Shown here: positions 25,752 to 33,789 of the stretch, piece after piece
How positions within the stretch are numbered: position 1 is the stretch's first letter
Layout of the letters: each line of letters opens with the position of its first letter
Assembly (NCBI RefSeq): GCF_025567285.1
Contig: NZ_JAOQJT010000004.1
Location: forward strand, 124,001-188,000
DNA length: 64,000 bases
Origin: Coprococcus aceti
GTDB lineage: Bacteria; Bacillota; Clostridia; Lachnospirales; Lachnospiraceae
Reading direction: 5' to 3'
The notes under the pieces: model-generated
What the model was told of the DNA's origin: nothing
The model's input: the letters and a program-made list of their open reading frames with translations, nothing else
Database searches by the model: none
Made by a program: the position numbers and the translations under genes

Positions 25752-26729
25752 ATGAATACATTGGAAGAGATAAACAGTCTGGAAGAGCAGATACAGCAGC
25801 TTATCACCAGAAAGAATGAGCTTATCGACAGAGCGTGTGTTGAGGGCAGAGATATTGCGCTGGCACATATAAGCTCTGATGTGGTGAGCGGGTTTGTGCC
25901 CGTGGATCATCTGAAGGTCGATAAAGACACGGTGGTTGTATACCAGGGTGTTCCGGGGGCTTACAGTCATCAGGCTATGCATGACTATTTTGGCAAGGAT
26001 ATAAAGAATGTAAATGTTGCAAAATTTGAGGATGTCATAGAGACGGTGAAGAGCGGCAAGGCTGATTACGGAGTCCTGCCTATAGAGAATTCCTCTGCCG
26101 GATTTGTGAGTGGTATATATGATATGGTTGGCAGCAGCGGCCTGACCATCGTGGGCGGAGACGAGGTCAAGGTGGCACATATGCTCATGGGAGTTCCGGG
26201 CTCAAAGCTTTCTGATATACAGACTGTATATTCCCATCCGCAGGGGCTTCTGCAGTGCAGTGAATTCCTAAACAGAGCCGGATACGCACAGTGCCCGGTT
26301 GCGAACACTGCAGTGGGTGCGGTGAAGGTCAGGGATGAAGGTGATATTACCCAGGCTGCCATAGCGAGCGCTCTTGCCGCAGATATATACGGACTTGAGA
26401 TACTCAAGGACGATATAGTCAACAATGAGAACAACACAACGAGATTTATCATACTGTCAAAGAAAAAGGAGTATGTGAAGAGTGCGGGAAATATATCTGT
26501 ATGCTTTGCACTGCCACATGAGAGTGGAACCCTTTACAGTATACTTGGACATATAAAACATAACGGGCTCAATATGACAAGCATTGAGTCGAGGCCTCTC
26601 AGGGGAAGAAAATGGGAATATTCATTCTTCATAACTCTTGAGGGAAGTCTCATGGATCCGGCGACGATAGATGCGCTGGATCATATAAATAAGGATTCTA
26701 TGGATTTCAAGATAATTGGAACATACTGA
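25752..26729 (+). CDS. pheA: Prephenate dehydratase with short AroQ-like N-terminal helix
   Basis: A 325-residue enzyme converting prephenate to phenylpyruvate for phenylalanine synthesis. Residues 1-40 form one charged helix (LEEINSLEEQIQQLITRKNELIDRA, quoted in part) resembling the first helix of AroQ chorismate mutase, but the other two helices are missing. The PDT domain follows (YQGVPGAYSHQA, PIENSSAGFV, NTTRFIIL), then an ACT domain with ESRPLRG, the phenylalanine-binding feedback site. ATG 25752 has GGAAGGA upstream. It follows folBK by 34 bases and may be co-transcribed. Confidence 0.92.
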   Translation: MNTLEEINSLEEQIQQLITRKNELIDRACVEGRDIALAHISSDVVSGFVPVDHLKVDKDTVVVYQGVPGAYSHQAMHDYFGKDIKNVNVAKFEDVIETVKSGKADYGVLPIENSSAGFVSGIYDMVGSSGLTIVGGDEVKVAHMLMGVPGSKLSDIQTVYSHPQGLLQCSEFLNRAGYAQCPVANTAVGAVKVRDEGDITQAAIASALAADIYGLEILKDDIVNNENNTTRFIILSKKKEYVKSAGNISVCFALPHESGTLYSILGHIKHNGLNMTSIESRPLRGRKWEYSFFITLEGSLMDPATIDALDHINKDSMDFKIIGTY

Positions 26730-26755
26730 TAAGTAACATGAAAGGTGGGGTAGAT

Positions 26756-28288
26756 ATGGCAAGTAAGGTATTTGCAGCCATCGATGTAGGTTCTAACGAG
26801 CTGTCAATGAAGGTGTATGAGATAACTCCCAAAAAAGGGGCGAGGGAGATCGATTACGTCAACAGCACAGTTGAGCTCGGAAGTGATACCTACAACAGTG
26901 GCAGGATAACCGAGGATTCCATAATGAAGGTATGTGAGATCCTCAACAAATTCCGCAGGAAGATGAGGGAATACGATGTGCGTGAATACAAGGCGTATGC
27001 ATCGTCCGCTGTGCGTGAGGCGGAGAATTCAGTCATGGTCCTTGAGAGGATAAAGCAGCACACAGGCATCGACGTCGCAGTGCTCAGCAACTCGGAGCAG
27101 AGATTCATGAACTACAAGGCGTATGCGGCAAAGTCAAAGTTTGAGGATGCCGACACGAAGAACAGGGCGCTTCTGGACATAGGAGCGGGAAGTCTTCAGA
27201 TATCTATATTTGACAAGCAGAATCTGATCCAGACACAGAACCTTCCTATAGGAGCCGTGAGAATAAGGGATTATCTGGCAAAATACGGCGCAGACACGGT
27301 GGCTCTGGAGAATATCATGGAGGAGTTCGTATCGAACTTTATAGAGGAGTTCAGGAACCTCTTTATAAACGATAAGGACATCAAGAGCATAATAGCCATA
27401 GGAGACGGAATCGCAAATCTGAAGAAGGTCGGACCGGAGCTGAATATCACAGACAAGATCACAAGAGATCAGTTCCGCGTGCTTTATCACAAGGTAGTTG
27501 AGACCACCCCGGAGGTCCTTTCAGAAAAATATGGTGTGCCATACGAGAGGGCGACACTGATGCTTCCGATGGCGATCATTTACCAGTCATTCCTCGACAA
27601 CTCAAGGGCGGAGGATATCATCACGCCGGATGTTACGTTCTGTGACGGAATAGTTGCCGATTATATGGATAAGAACGGAACGCTTCTGCTGAATAAGAAT
27701 TTCGACGAGGATATCATTGCATCGGCAAACAGCATAGCCAAGAAATATAAGGTCAACAGGAAGCACACGCAGAATGTGACGCAGAACGCACTGGATATAT
27801 TTGATTCCTTCAAGAGCGTCCACGGACTCGGAAGGAGAGAGAGACTGCAGCTCCAGATCGCAGCCATGCTCCACAGTTGTGGCAAATTTGTAAATATGAA
27901 CGAGGGCACCATGATGTCCTATCACATAATCATGTCCACGGAGATACTTGGACTGTCCCACAAGGAGAGGGAGGAGATTGCAAATATTGTGAAGTTCAAC
28001 GAGTATTATCTCCCTTCACAGACAAAGGCACAGGTATCGCTGATGACTGCGGATTACATGAAGGTCGCCAAGCTGGCATCCATACTGAGACTTGCGGATG
28101 TCCTTGACAAGAGCCACAGGCAGAAGATAAGTGACATGAAGTTCAGCTTCAAGGACTACGTGCTCACGATGACGGTAGATACACTGAATGATATTACGCT
28201 TGAGGCAGGGGTGTTCAAGACCAAGACTGAACTGTTCAGAAAGGTCTTTGGAGTGAAGCCTGTGTTAAAACAGAAAAGGGGGTTGTAA
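26756..28288 (+). CDS. ppx: Exopolyphosphatase (Ppx/GppA family) with HD-like C-terminal domain
   Basis: A 510-residue enzyme that shortens polyphosphate or hydrolyses pppGpp. The actin-like ATPase fold shows AIDVGSNELSMKVYE, YASSAVREAEN, LLDIGAGSLQIS and an AIGDG segment; a C-terminal domain from about 320 resembles HD hydrolases. Its key HD motif reads LHSCGK, with Ser in place of Asp, so that domain is probably not catalytic. ATG 26756 follows GGTGGGG; ATG 26738 lacks a site. The ppk gene starts 3 bases after the stop, giving a synthesis/degradation pair. Confidence 0.9.
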   Translation: MASKVFAAIDVGSNELSMKVYEITPKKGAREIDYVNSTVELGSDTYNSGRITEDSIMKVCEILNKFRRKMREYDVREYKAYASSAVREAENSVMVLERIKQHTGIDVAVLSNSEQRFMNYKAYAAKSKFEDADTKNRALLDIGAGSLQISIFDKQNLIQTQNLPIGAVRIRDYLAKYGADTVALENIMEEFVSNFIEEFRNLFINDKDIKSIIAIGDGIANLKKVGPELNITDKITRDQFRVLYHKVVETTPEVLSEKYGVPYERATLMLPMAIIYQSFLDNSRAEDIITPDVTFCDGIVADYMDKNGTLLLNKNFDEDIIASANSIAKKYKVNRKHTQNVTQNALDIFDSFKSVHGLGRRERLQLQIAAMLHSCGKFVNMNEGTMMSYHIIMSTEILGLSHKEREEIANIVKFNEYYLPSQTKAQVSLMTADYMKVAKLASILRLADVLDKSHRQKISDMKFSFKDYVLTMTVDTLNDITLEAGVFKTKTELFRKVFGVKPVLKQKRGL

Positions 28289-28291
28289 AGG

Positions 28292-30412
28292 ATGGCAGAT
28301 AAGAATCCGATATTTTATAACAGAGAGCTCAGTTGGCTTGAATTTGACAAGAGATGTCTGTCCGAGGCGAAGGACAGGACCATTCCTCTGTTTGAGAGAA
28401 TAAAGTTCCTGAGTATAACGGCATCCAATCTGGATGAGTTCTTCATGGTAAGAATAGCATCACTCACGGATATGGTGCATGCCGGATACACCAAGAAGGA
28501 TATAGCCGGAATGACGGCGCGGGAGCAGCTTGACGCACTCCATGCCAGCACCAAAGAGTTCATGAAGAACCAGTATCAGACACTGAACAGATCCCTCATC
28601 CCTCAGCTTGCCCAGAACGGATTGAAGCTTGTGAGACACCATGAGGATCTCACTCCAAAGCAGGCAAAGTACGTGGACAAATACTTTGAGAAGGATGTAT
28701 ACCCGGTACTCACACCTATGGCGGTGGACTCGTCCAGACCATTCCCGCTGGTGCGCAATAAATCACTGAATATAGGTGCACTCATATACGATAAGAAAAA
28801 GGACGTGACGGATATAGCGACCGTCCAGGTTCCATCTGTACTTCCAAGGATCGTGAGACTTCCTTCTGAGGAGAAGGGCGTTACCGAGATAATTCTTCTG
28901 GAGGAGGTTATCGAGAAGAACCTTGACAAGCTGTTCCTGAACTACGACATAGTGTGTGCATATCCATACCGTATCATGAGAAATGCAGACTTCTCCATAG
29001 ATGAGGAGGAGACCGCAGATCTGCTGAAGGAGATCGAGAAGCAGCTCAAGCAGAGACAGTGGGGCGAGGTCATAAGACTTGAGGTGGACGAGGCCATGGA
29101 CAAGAAGCTCCTTAAGGAGCTCAAGAAGCATCTTGGAGTCGATGACGAGGTCGTATACAAGATCAACGGACCTCTGGATCTCACATTCCTCATGAAGGTG
29201 AACGGCATAGATGGTTTTGACCATCTGAAGTATCCTAAGTACAAACCGCAGCCTGTACCTGGAATGGGCGATTACAGCCATATATTTGACAGGATAAAGA
29301 AGGGAGACATCCTTCTGTTCCATCCATATTATGAGTTCACACCGGTCATAGAGTTCATAAAACAGGCGGCAAATGATCCTGATGTCCTGGCGATCAAGCA
29401 GACACTTTACCGTGTCAGCGGCAATTCACCTATCATCGCGGCACTTGCACAGGCTGCCGAAAATGGCAAGCAGGTAACTGTTCTCGTCGAGCTCAAGGCA
29501 AGATTTGACGAGGAGAACAATATAGCGTGGGCCAAGAAGCTGGAGCAGGCGGGCTGTCATGTTATCTATGGCCTTGTGGGTCTTAAGACACATTCCAAGA
29601 TCGCACTGGTTGTCAGACGCGAGGAGGACGGAATTAGAAGATATGTGCATCTGGGAACAGGAAATTACAATGATCAGACCGCAAAGCTTTACACTGACAT
29701 GGGACTTCTCACCTGCAGTGATGCCATAGGAGAGGACGCGACGGCGGTGTTCAACATGCTGTCAGGATATTCAGAGCCGAAGAAGTGGAACAAGCTTGCA
29801 GTTGCCCCAATCTGGCTGAAGGACAAATTCCTCATGCTGATAGGCCGTGAGGCAGAGAATGCGAGACAGGGCAAAAAGGCAAGGATAGTTGCCAAGATGA
29901 ACAGTCTCTGTGATCCGGTGATCATGAATGCGCTCTACGATGCCTCAAAGGCAGGCGTAAAGATCGAACTCATCGTCAGGGGAATATGCTGTATCAAGGC
30001 AGGAGTTCCGGGACTTTCAGATAATATATCAGTAAGATCCATAGTTGGAAATTATCTTGAGCACTCGAGAATATTCTATTTCTATAATGACGGATTTGAG
30101 GATATATACATGGGAAGTGCGGACTGGATGCCTAGAAATCTGGACAAGCGAGTTGAGATAACGTTCCCTGTAGAGGATCCGGAGCTTAAGAAGAAGATAA
30201 AGAATATCCTTAAGATACAGCTTGAGGATACACTCAAGGCTCACATCATGCAGCCTGACGGCTCATATGCGAAGCAGGATCTCAGGGGCAAGGCAAAGCT
30301 TGATTCACAGATGTATTTTGTGAAGCTTGCGCAGGAGAGTCAGAAGCCGGTGAAGGAAGAGGACAATGACAGGGTGTTCATCCCGGTTGAATCCCACGGC
30401 GATAATGAGTGA
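28292..30412 (+). CDS. ppk: Polyphosphate kinase 1
   Basis: A 706-residue enzyme that makes inorganic polyphosphate from ATP. It has the four-domain PPK1 layout: N-terminal NRELSWLEFDKR, the head domain, and two phospholipase-D-like catalytic domains with the autophosphorylated histidine in LKTHSKIAL (about 430-440) and the second conserved histidine in YLEHSRIFYF (about 590). AAAGG directly before ATG 28292 and the 3-base gap to ppx indicate translational coupling. Confidence 0.96.
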   Translation: MADKNPIFYNRELSWLEFDKRCLSEAKDRTIPLFERIKFLSITASNLDEFFMVRIASLTDMVHAGYTKKDIAGMTAREQLDALHASTKEFMKNQYQTLNRSLIPQLAQNGLKLVRHHEDLTPKQAKYVDKYFEKDVYPVLTPMAVDSSRPFPLVRNKSLNIGALIYDKKKDVTDIATVQVPSVLPRIVRLPSEEKGVTEIILLEEVIEKNLDKLFLNYDIVCAYPYRIMRNADFSIDEEETADLLKEIEKQLKQRQWGEVIRLEVDEAMDKKLLKELKKHLGVDDEVVYKINGPLDLTFLMKVNGIDGFDHLKYPKYKPQPVPGMGDYSHIFDRIKKGDILLFHPYYEFTPVIEFIKQAANDPDVLAIKQTLYRVSGNSPIIAALAQAAENGKQVTVLVELKARFDEENNIAWAKKLEQAGCHVIYGLVGLKTHSKIALVVRREEDGIRRYVHLGTGNYNDQTAKLYTDMGLLTCSDAIGEDATAVFNMLSGYSEPKKWNKLAVAPIWLKDKFLMLIGREAENARQGKKARIVAKMNSLCDPVIMNALYDASKAGVKIELIVRGICCIKAGVPGLSDNISVRSIVGNYLEHSRIFYFYNDGFEDIYMGSADWMPRNLDKRVEITFPVEDPELKKKIKNILKIQLEDTLKAHIMQPDGSYAKQDLRGKAKLDSQMYFVKLAQESQKPVKEEDNDRVFIPVESHGDNE

Positions 30413-30456
30413 TATAAAGGCAGCACAGAGGCATATCGACAAAAGAAAAATAACAG

Positions 30457-30485
30457 TTGACACACGGCTGGCGATGTGGTATTCT
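30457..30485 (+). promoter_or_regulatory. SigA-type promoter of the infC-rpmI-rplT operon
   Basis: TTGACA, 17-base spacer, TATTCT. The start near 30492 gives a leader of about 205 bases. Confidence 0.78.
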
Positions 30486-30491
30486 ACCATT

Positions 30492-30660
30492 GCTGTGTGA
30501 AACAGTGAACATAGAAGCAGAGTATCCACTCTCACCTCAGCATGGTCTGACATGACTCGGGTTAATATTTAGCTTAGAAGATTTACAGGGTTTTCCTGAG
30601 TTTGAATATGCTTTGTATTAAGAAAGTGGATAGATGGTTCTATCCACTTTTCTTATGTCA
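30492..30660 (+). promoter_or_regulatory. L20-type autoregulatory leader of infC-rpmI-rplT
   Basis: The leader lacks genes and folds: ACTCGGG near 30557 can pair with CCTGAGT near 30596, upstream of a terminator hairpin. In Bacillus, ribosomal protein L20 binds such a leader and promotes premature termination. Gene order and leader position match; the exact binding-site bases were not verified. Confidence 0.6.
30623..30655 (+). terminator. Leader terminator ahead of infC
   Basis: A perfect 11-bp stem (30623-30633 with 30640-30650), 6-base loop and TTTTCTT tail, placed between promoter and infC: an attenuator. Confidence 0.8.
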
Positions 30661-30696
30661 GAGAATTGAATTTTAAAAGTGTGGAGGTAGAGAGTC

Positions 30697-31203
30697 ATTA
30701 GCGATTTAATGATCAACGAACAGATTAGAGACAGAGAGGTACGACTCATCGGAGAAGATGGTCAGCTTGTTGGAATAATGTCATCCAGGGATGCATACAA
30801 GATGGCTCAGGATGCAGGACTTGATCTTGTGAAGATAGCACCTAAGGCACAGCCACCGGTGTGCAAGATAGTTGACTATGGTAAGTATCGTTATGAGCAG
30901 GCCAGAAAAGAGAAAGAGGCCAAGAAGAAGCAGAAGACCATGGAAGTCAAGGAAGTCAGACTTTCACCGAACATCGATGCGAATGACCTTAATACCAAGA
31001 TCAATCAGGCAAGAAAGTTCCTTGAGCATGGCGATAAGGTTAAGGTTACACTGCGATTCAGGGGAAGAGAGCTTGCGCATGTAGAGCAGTCAAAGGTTAT
31101 TCTTGACAACTTTGCTGAGAAGCTTGCAGAGATAGCAGTTATCGATAAGCCTGCTAAGTTTGAAGGAAGAAGCATGATAATGTTTTTAACACAAAAGCGT
31201 TAA
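30697..31203 (+). CDS. infC: Translation initiation factor IF-3, ATT start
   Basis: A 168-residue factor that keeps ribosomal subunits apart and checks the start codon. Sequence features are INEQIRDREVRLI, the Lys-rich linker (KEKEAKKKQK) and the C-domain with KEVRLSPNID and VTLRFRGREL. I place the start at ATT 30697: GGAGG at 30683-30687 is 9 bases away, and the added residues Ile-Ser-Asp-Leu match the family N-terminus. The ATG at 30709 is 21 bases from that site. A rare ATT start is the classical autoregulatory device of infC. Confidence 0.9.
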   Translation: MSDLMINEQIRDREVRLIGEDGQLVGIMSSRDAYKMAQDAGLDLVKIAPKAQPPVCKIVDYGKYRYEQARKEKEAKKKQKTMEVKEVRLSPNIDANDLNTKINQARKFLEHGDKVKVTLRFRGRELAHVEQSKVILDNFAEKLAEIAVIDKPAKFEGRSMIMFLTQKR

Positions 31204-31242
31204 ATTATTATAGACATATAATTCAAGGAGGAAGTAAGTAAA

Positions 31243-31440
31243 ATGGCTAAATTAAAGACAAAAAGAGCAGCAGCTAAGCGTTTCAAGAAAACAGCTAACG
31301 GCGGTTTAAAGAGATCTAAAGCTTATAAGAGTCATATCTTAACAAAGAAGACCACTAAGAGAAAGAGAAATCTTAGAAAGGCTACAATGACAGACGCAAC
31401 AAACGAGAAGGTAATGAAGAAGATATTACCTTATATCTAA
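31243..31440 (+). CDS. rpmI: 50S ribosomal protein L35
   Basis: A 65-residue, very basic large-subunit protein with the L35 pattern LKTKRAAAKRFKKTANG and SHILTKKTTKRKRNLRK. AAGGAGG precedes the ATG. It is the middle gene of the infC-rpmI-rplT operon. Confidence 0.97.
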   Translation: MAKLKTKRAAAKRFKKTANGGLKRSKAYKSHILTKKTTKRKRNLRKATMTDATNEKVMKKILPYI

Positions 31441-31462
31441 TAGATCAGGAGGAAGAAAACCA

Positions 31463-31819
31463 ATGGCAAGAGTTAAAGGCGGAATGAACGCAAAGCAGAA
31501 GCACAATAAGGTATTAAAGCTTGCAAAGGGCTACAGAGGAGCAAGAAGCAAGCAGTATAGAGTAGCAAAGCAGTCAGTTATGAGAGCACTTACATCTTCA
31601 TACGCTGGCAGAAAGCAGAGAAAGAGACAGTTCAGACAGCTCTGGATCGCTCGTATCAACGCAGCAGCAAGAATGAATGACATCTCATACAGCAAGCTTA
31701 TGCATGGTCTTAAGCTGGCAGGTGTTGACATCAACAGAAAGATGCTCTCAGAGATGGCTATCAGCGATGCTGAGGGATTTGCAAAGCTTGTTGAGGTTGC
31801 AAAGGCACAGTTATCATAA
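31463..31819 (+). CDS. rplT: 50S ribosomal protein L20
   Basis: A 118-residue early-assembly large-subunit protein (ARVKGG, KLAKGYRGARSKQYR, RQLWIARINAAAR). It is the expected feedback regulator of the operon leader. AGGAGG precedes the ATG, and a strong terminator follows. Confidence 0.97.
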   Translation: MARVKGGMNAKQKHNKVLKLAKGYRGARSKQYRVAKQSVMRALTSSYAGRKQRKRQFRQLWIARINAAARMNDISYSKLMHGLKLAGVDINRKMLSEMAISDAEGFAKLVEVAKAQLS

Positions 31820-31852
31820 TATAGAATATAGAATCTTCTATATATAAGTAAA

Positions 31853-31893
31853 AAGAACCGGATGTGGTATAAACTTACACATCCGGTTCTTTT
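31853..31893 (+). terminator. Terminator after rplT
   Basis: A 14-bp perfect stem (31853-31866 with 31878-31891) and a short T tail. Confidence 0.92.
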
Positions 31894-31927
31894 GTTGCGC
31901 GAAAAGGTTTTATAATTCGGAGGCGTA

Positions 31928-31936
31928 TGCTATAAT
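31928..31936 (+). promoter_or_regulatory. Extended -10 promoter upstream of the 31992 gene
   Basis: TGC-TATAAT, 56 bases before the ATG; no clear -35. Confidence 0.45.
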
Positions 31937-31991
31937 TATAGAGGTTAGGGGGATGACCAATGAGAGTAAAGACACAGAGTAGGAGGCACAT

Positions 31992-32297
31992 ATGTTCGTA
32001 GAGAGAATAACAAAGGATCAGATGAAGATGTTTCTTGAGACTTTTGCTTGCTGTAGTGAGCAGAAGAACCTCGTTATGAGACTTAACTATGCAGGAAAGG
32101 AACCGTATCTGGATGTGACCAGGTTCAGCAATGGTCTGGTATATACTGATTCATATTATGATTTTGACAGTACATACTGCAGTAATCTTTGGAATAAGTT
32201 CCTGTATACACAGTTCACACATGAGTATTACACAGCGTTCAAGGAGTACCTTATGAAGGATGTGGACAGAAAGCTCACTAATATGATAAAAATCTGA
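31992..32297 (+). CDS. Small hypothetical protein
   Basis: A 101-residue soluble protein, not recognised. It starts MFVERITKDQMKMFLETF and is rich in aromatic residues (YTDSYYDFDSTYC, HEYYTAFKEY). AGGAGG lies upstream. It stands alone between rplT and the tRNA genes. Confidence 0.72.
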   Translation: MFVERITKDQMKMFLETFACCSEQKNLVMRLNYAGKEPYLDVTRFSNGLVYTDSYYDFDSTYCSNLWNKFLYTQFTHEYYTAFKEYLMKDVDRKLTNMIKI

Positions 32298-32306
32298 AAA
32301 AAGTTG

Positions 32307-32335
32307 TTGACTTTGTATTCGATAGATGGTATTAT
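32307..32335 (+). promoter_or_regulatory. Promoter of the tRNA-Leu pair
   Basis: TTGACT, 17-base spacer, TATTAT. The start near 32342 is 40 bases before the first tRNA. Confidence 0.78.
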
Positions 32336-32380
32336 CTTATTCGTTGGTGACGAGCACAGAAGTCGACATCACATAAATAT

Positions 32381-32464
32381 GCGGGAGTGCTGGAATTGGC
32401 AGACAGGCTAGACTAAGGATCTAGTGCTGGAAACGGCGTGTGGGTTCAAGTCCCATCTCCCGCA
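32381..32464 (+). tRNA. tRNA-Leu (anticodon AAG), copy 1
   Basis: An 84-base type II tRNA. The acceptor stem GCGGGAG pairs with CTCCCGC; the anticodon stem CTAGA/TCTAG encloses loop CTAAGGA, so positions 34-36 are AAG. A long variable arm and TTCAAGT T-loop are present. CCA is not encoded. A34 must be read as inosine or decode CUU directly. Confidence 0.95.
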
Positions 32465-32535
32465 TTTTTATTTTGAAAGTCCTATGGAATTTCGGATGTG
32501 AGAGAATGGGCGGTTGTCAATTACATATAGAATAT

Positions 32536-32619
32536 GCGGGAGTGCTGGAATTGGCAGACAGGCTAGACTAAGGATCTAGTGCTGGAAACGGCGTGTGGGT
32601 TCAAGTCCCATCTCCCGCA
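32536..32619 (+). tRNA. tRNA-Leu (anticodon AAG), copy 2
   Basis: Identical over all 84 bases to the copy at 32381, 71 bases downstream of its end. Both are probably cut from one transcript that ends at the terminator at 32632. Confidence 0.95.
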
Positions 32620-32631
32620 TTTTTTATTTCT

Positions 32632-32667
32632 AGAGAAAGCTTAAAACATAAGCTTTCTCTTTTTTTT
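32632..32667 (+). terminator. Terminator after the tRNA-Leu pair
   Basis: A perfect 12-bp stem (32632-32643 with 32649-32660), 5-base loop and T7 tail. Confidence 0.93.
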
Positions 32668-32695
32668 AACTAATATTAACTCCCGGGAGATTTCC

Positions 32696-32724
32696 TTGAT
32701 ATATGGGCTGACAGGGGGTAGAAT
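32696..32724 (+). promoter_or_regulatory. Promoter of the export-type ABC locus
   Basis: TTGATA, 17-base spacer, TAGAAT, 34 bases before the first gene. The same hexamer pair drives the mntP riboswitch. Confidence 0.68.
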
Positions 32725-32757
32725 CAAATATATTCATAAAAACAGGAGGAATAGAGC

Positions 32758-33789
32758 GTGTCAAAAGCGATATTCAATAAGAAGGTTCTGGCGGCAGCGA
32801 TTGCCGGTCTGATGTCCGTGTCGCTGGTTGGTTGCGGAGGCAGTACCGGTGGACAGACAGGAAGTTCCAGAATAAATATAGAGCCGTATAGCAAGGTGGA
32901 ATTCAATACGGATCAGGTTAAGAGCGGAGATATCCAGTCCTCATTGACATTGGAGCTCAAGCCTGATGGTTACAGCAGCAATGATTACTCGATACAGCAG
33001 TCTGACTACAAGGTTCAGGAGGTCAAGGTAAAAGAGGGCGATAAGGTGGCCAAAGGCGATGTGATGATTCAGTTTGAGGCCAAGGATATCCAGAAGACCA
33101 TAGATCAGTATACGGATCAGAAGGAGCGGGATCAGCTTCTTATAGACCATTACAACAGGCTGGCGAGCATAGACAGCAGCCAGGATTACTCCAGTGACAT
33201 ATCCGCGGCGAAGGAGGATATGGATCTGGCGGATACATACATCAAAGAGCAGAACGAGAGAATGAAGGAGTATCAGGTCATTGCAGACAAGAACGGAACA
33301 GTGACTTATGTCAACTCAGATCTGCAGTATGGATATGTCACAGCGGGTGATACGCTCATAACGGTGGATTCGGGTTCGTCTGATTATGTATCAGAGACTG
33401 CGGATTCATACGAATTCAAGGAGGGGCAGACCTACGATGCTGATTTTCAGGAGGCAACATTTACACTGAAGCTCACGAAGTGTGAGAAGTATACAAGCTC
33501 TGCCACCGGAGAGGAGATGCAGAAACTTACATTTCAGCCTGTCAGTGATATGACCGGAGTGACCGAAGCGGATACCCTCAAGATGGTCATAGATAAGCCG
33601 GTTGTAAAGAACGTTGTATATGTGAATAAAAAGGCTGTGTTTGACGGCTCGGGTGAGAAGAAGTATGTGTACACTGTAAATGAGGACGGATACAGGAATG
33701 CGGTAGAAGTTACTGTTGGAGATACGGTGGATGATTATACAGTTATCAAATCAGGACTGAAGGCCGGAGAGCAGGTGGTGATAAATTGA
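32758..33789 (+). CDS. HlyD/MacA-like adaptor lipoprotein
   Basis: A 343-residue lipoprotein (lipobox LVGC near residue 26). It has a lipoyl-type half motif (VKVKEGDKVAKGDVMIQF), a coiled-coil of about 60 residues (TIDQYTDQKERDQLLIDHYN), the returning half (IADKNGTVTYV) and a C-terminal beta domain ending GLKAGEQVVIN, the order of periplasmic adaptor proteins. The GTG start follows AGGAGG. It would lie on the outer face of the membrane with the permease below. Its stop overlaps the next start. Confidence 0.85.
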   Translation: MSKAIFNKKVLAAAIAGLMSVSLVGCGGSTGGQTGSSRINIEPYSKVEFNTDQVKSGDIQSSLTLELKPDGYSSNDYSIQQSDYKVQEVKVKEGDKVAKGDVMIQFEAKDIQKTIDQYTDQKERDQLLIDHYNRLASIDSSQDYSSDISAAKEDMDLADTYIKEQNERMKEYQVIADKNGTVTYVNSDLQYGYVTAGDTLITVDSGSSDYVSETADSYEFKEGQTYDADFQEATFTLKLTKCEKYTSSATGEEMQKLTFQPVSDMTGVTEADTLKMVIDKPVVKNVVYVNKKAVFDGSGEKKYVYTVNEDGYRNAVEVTVGDTVDDYTVIKSGLKAGEQVVIN

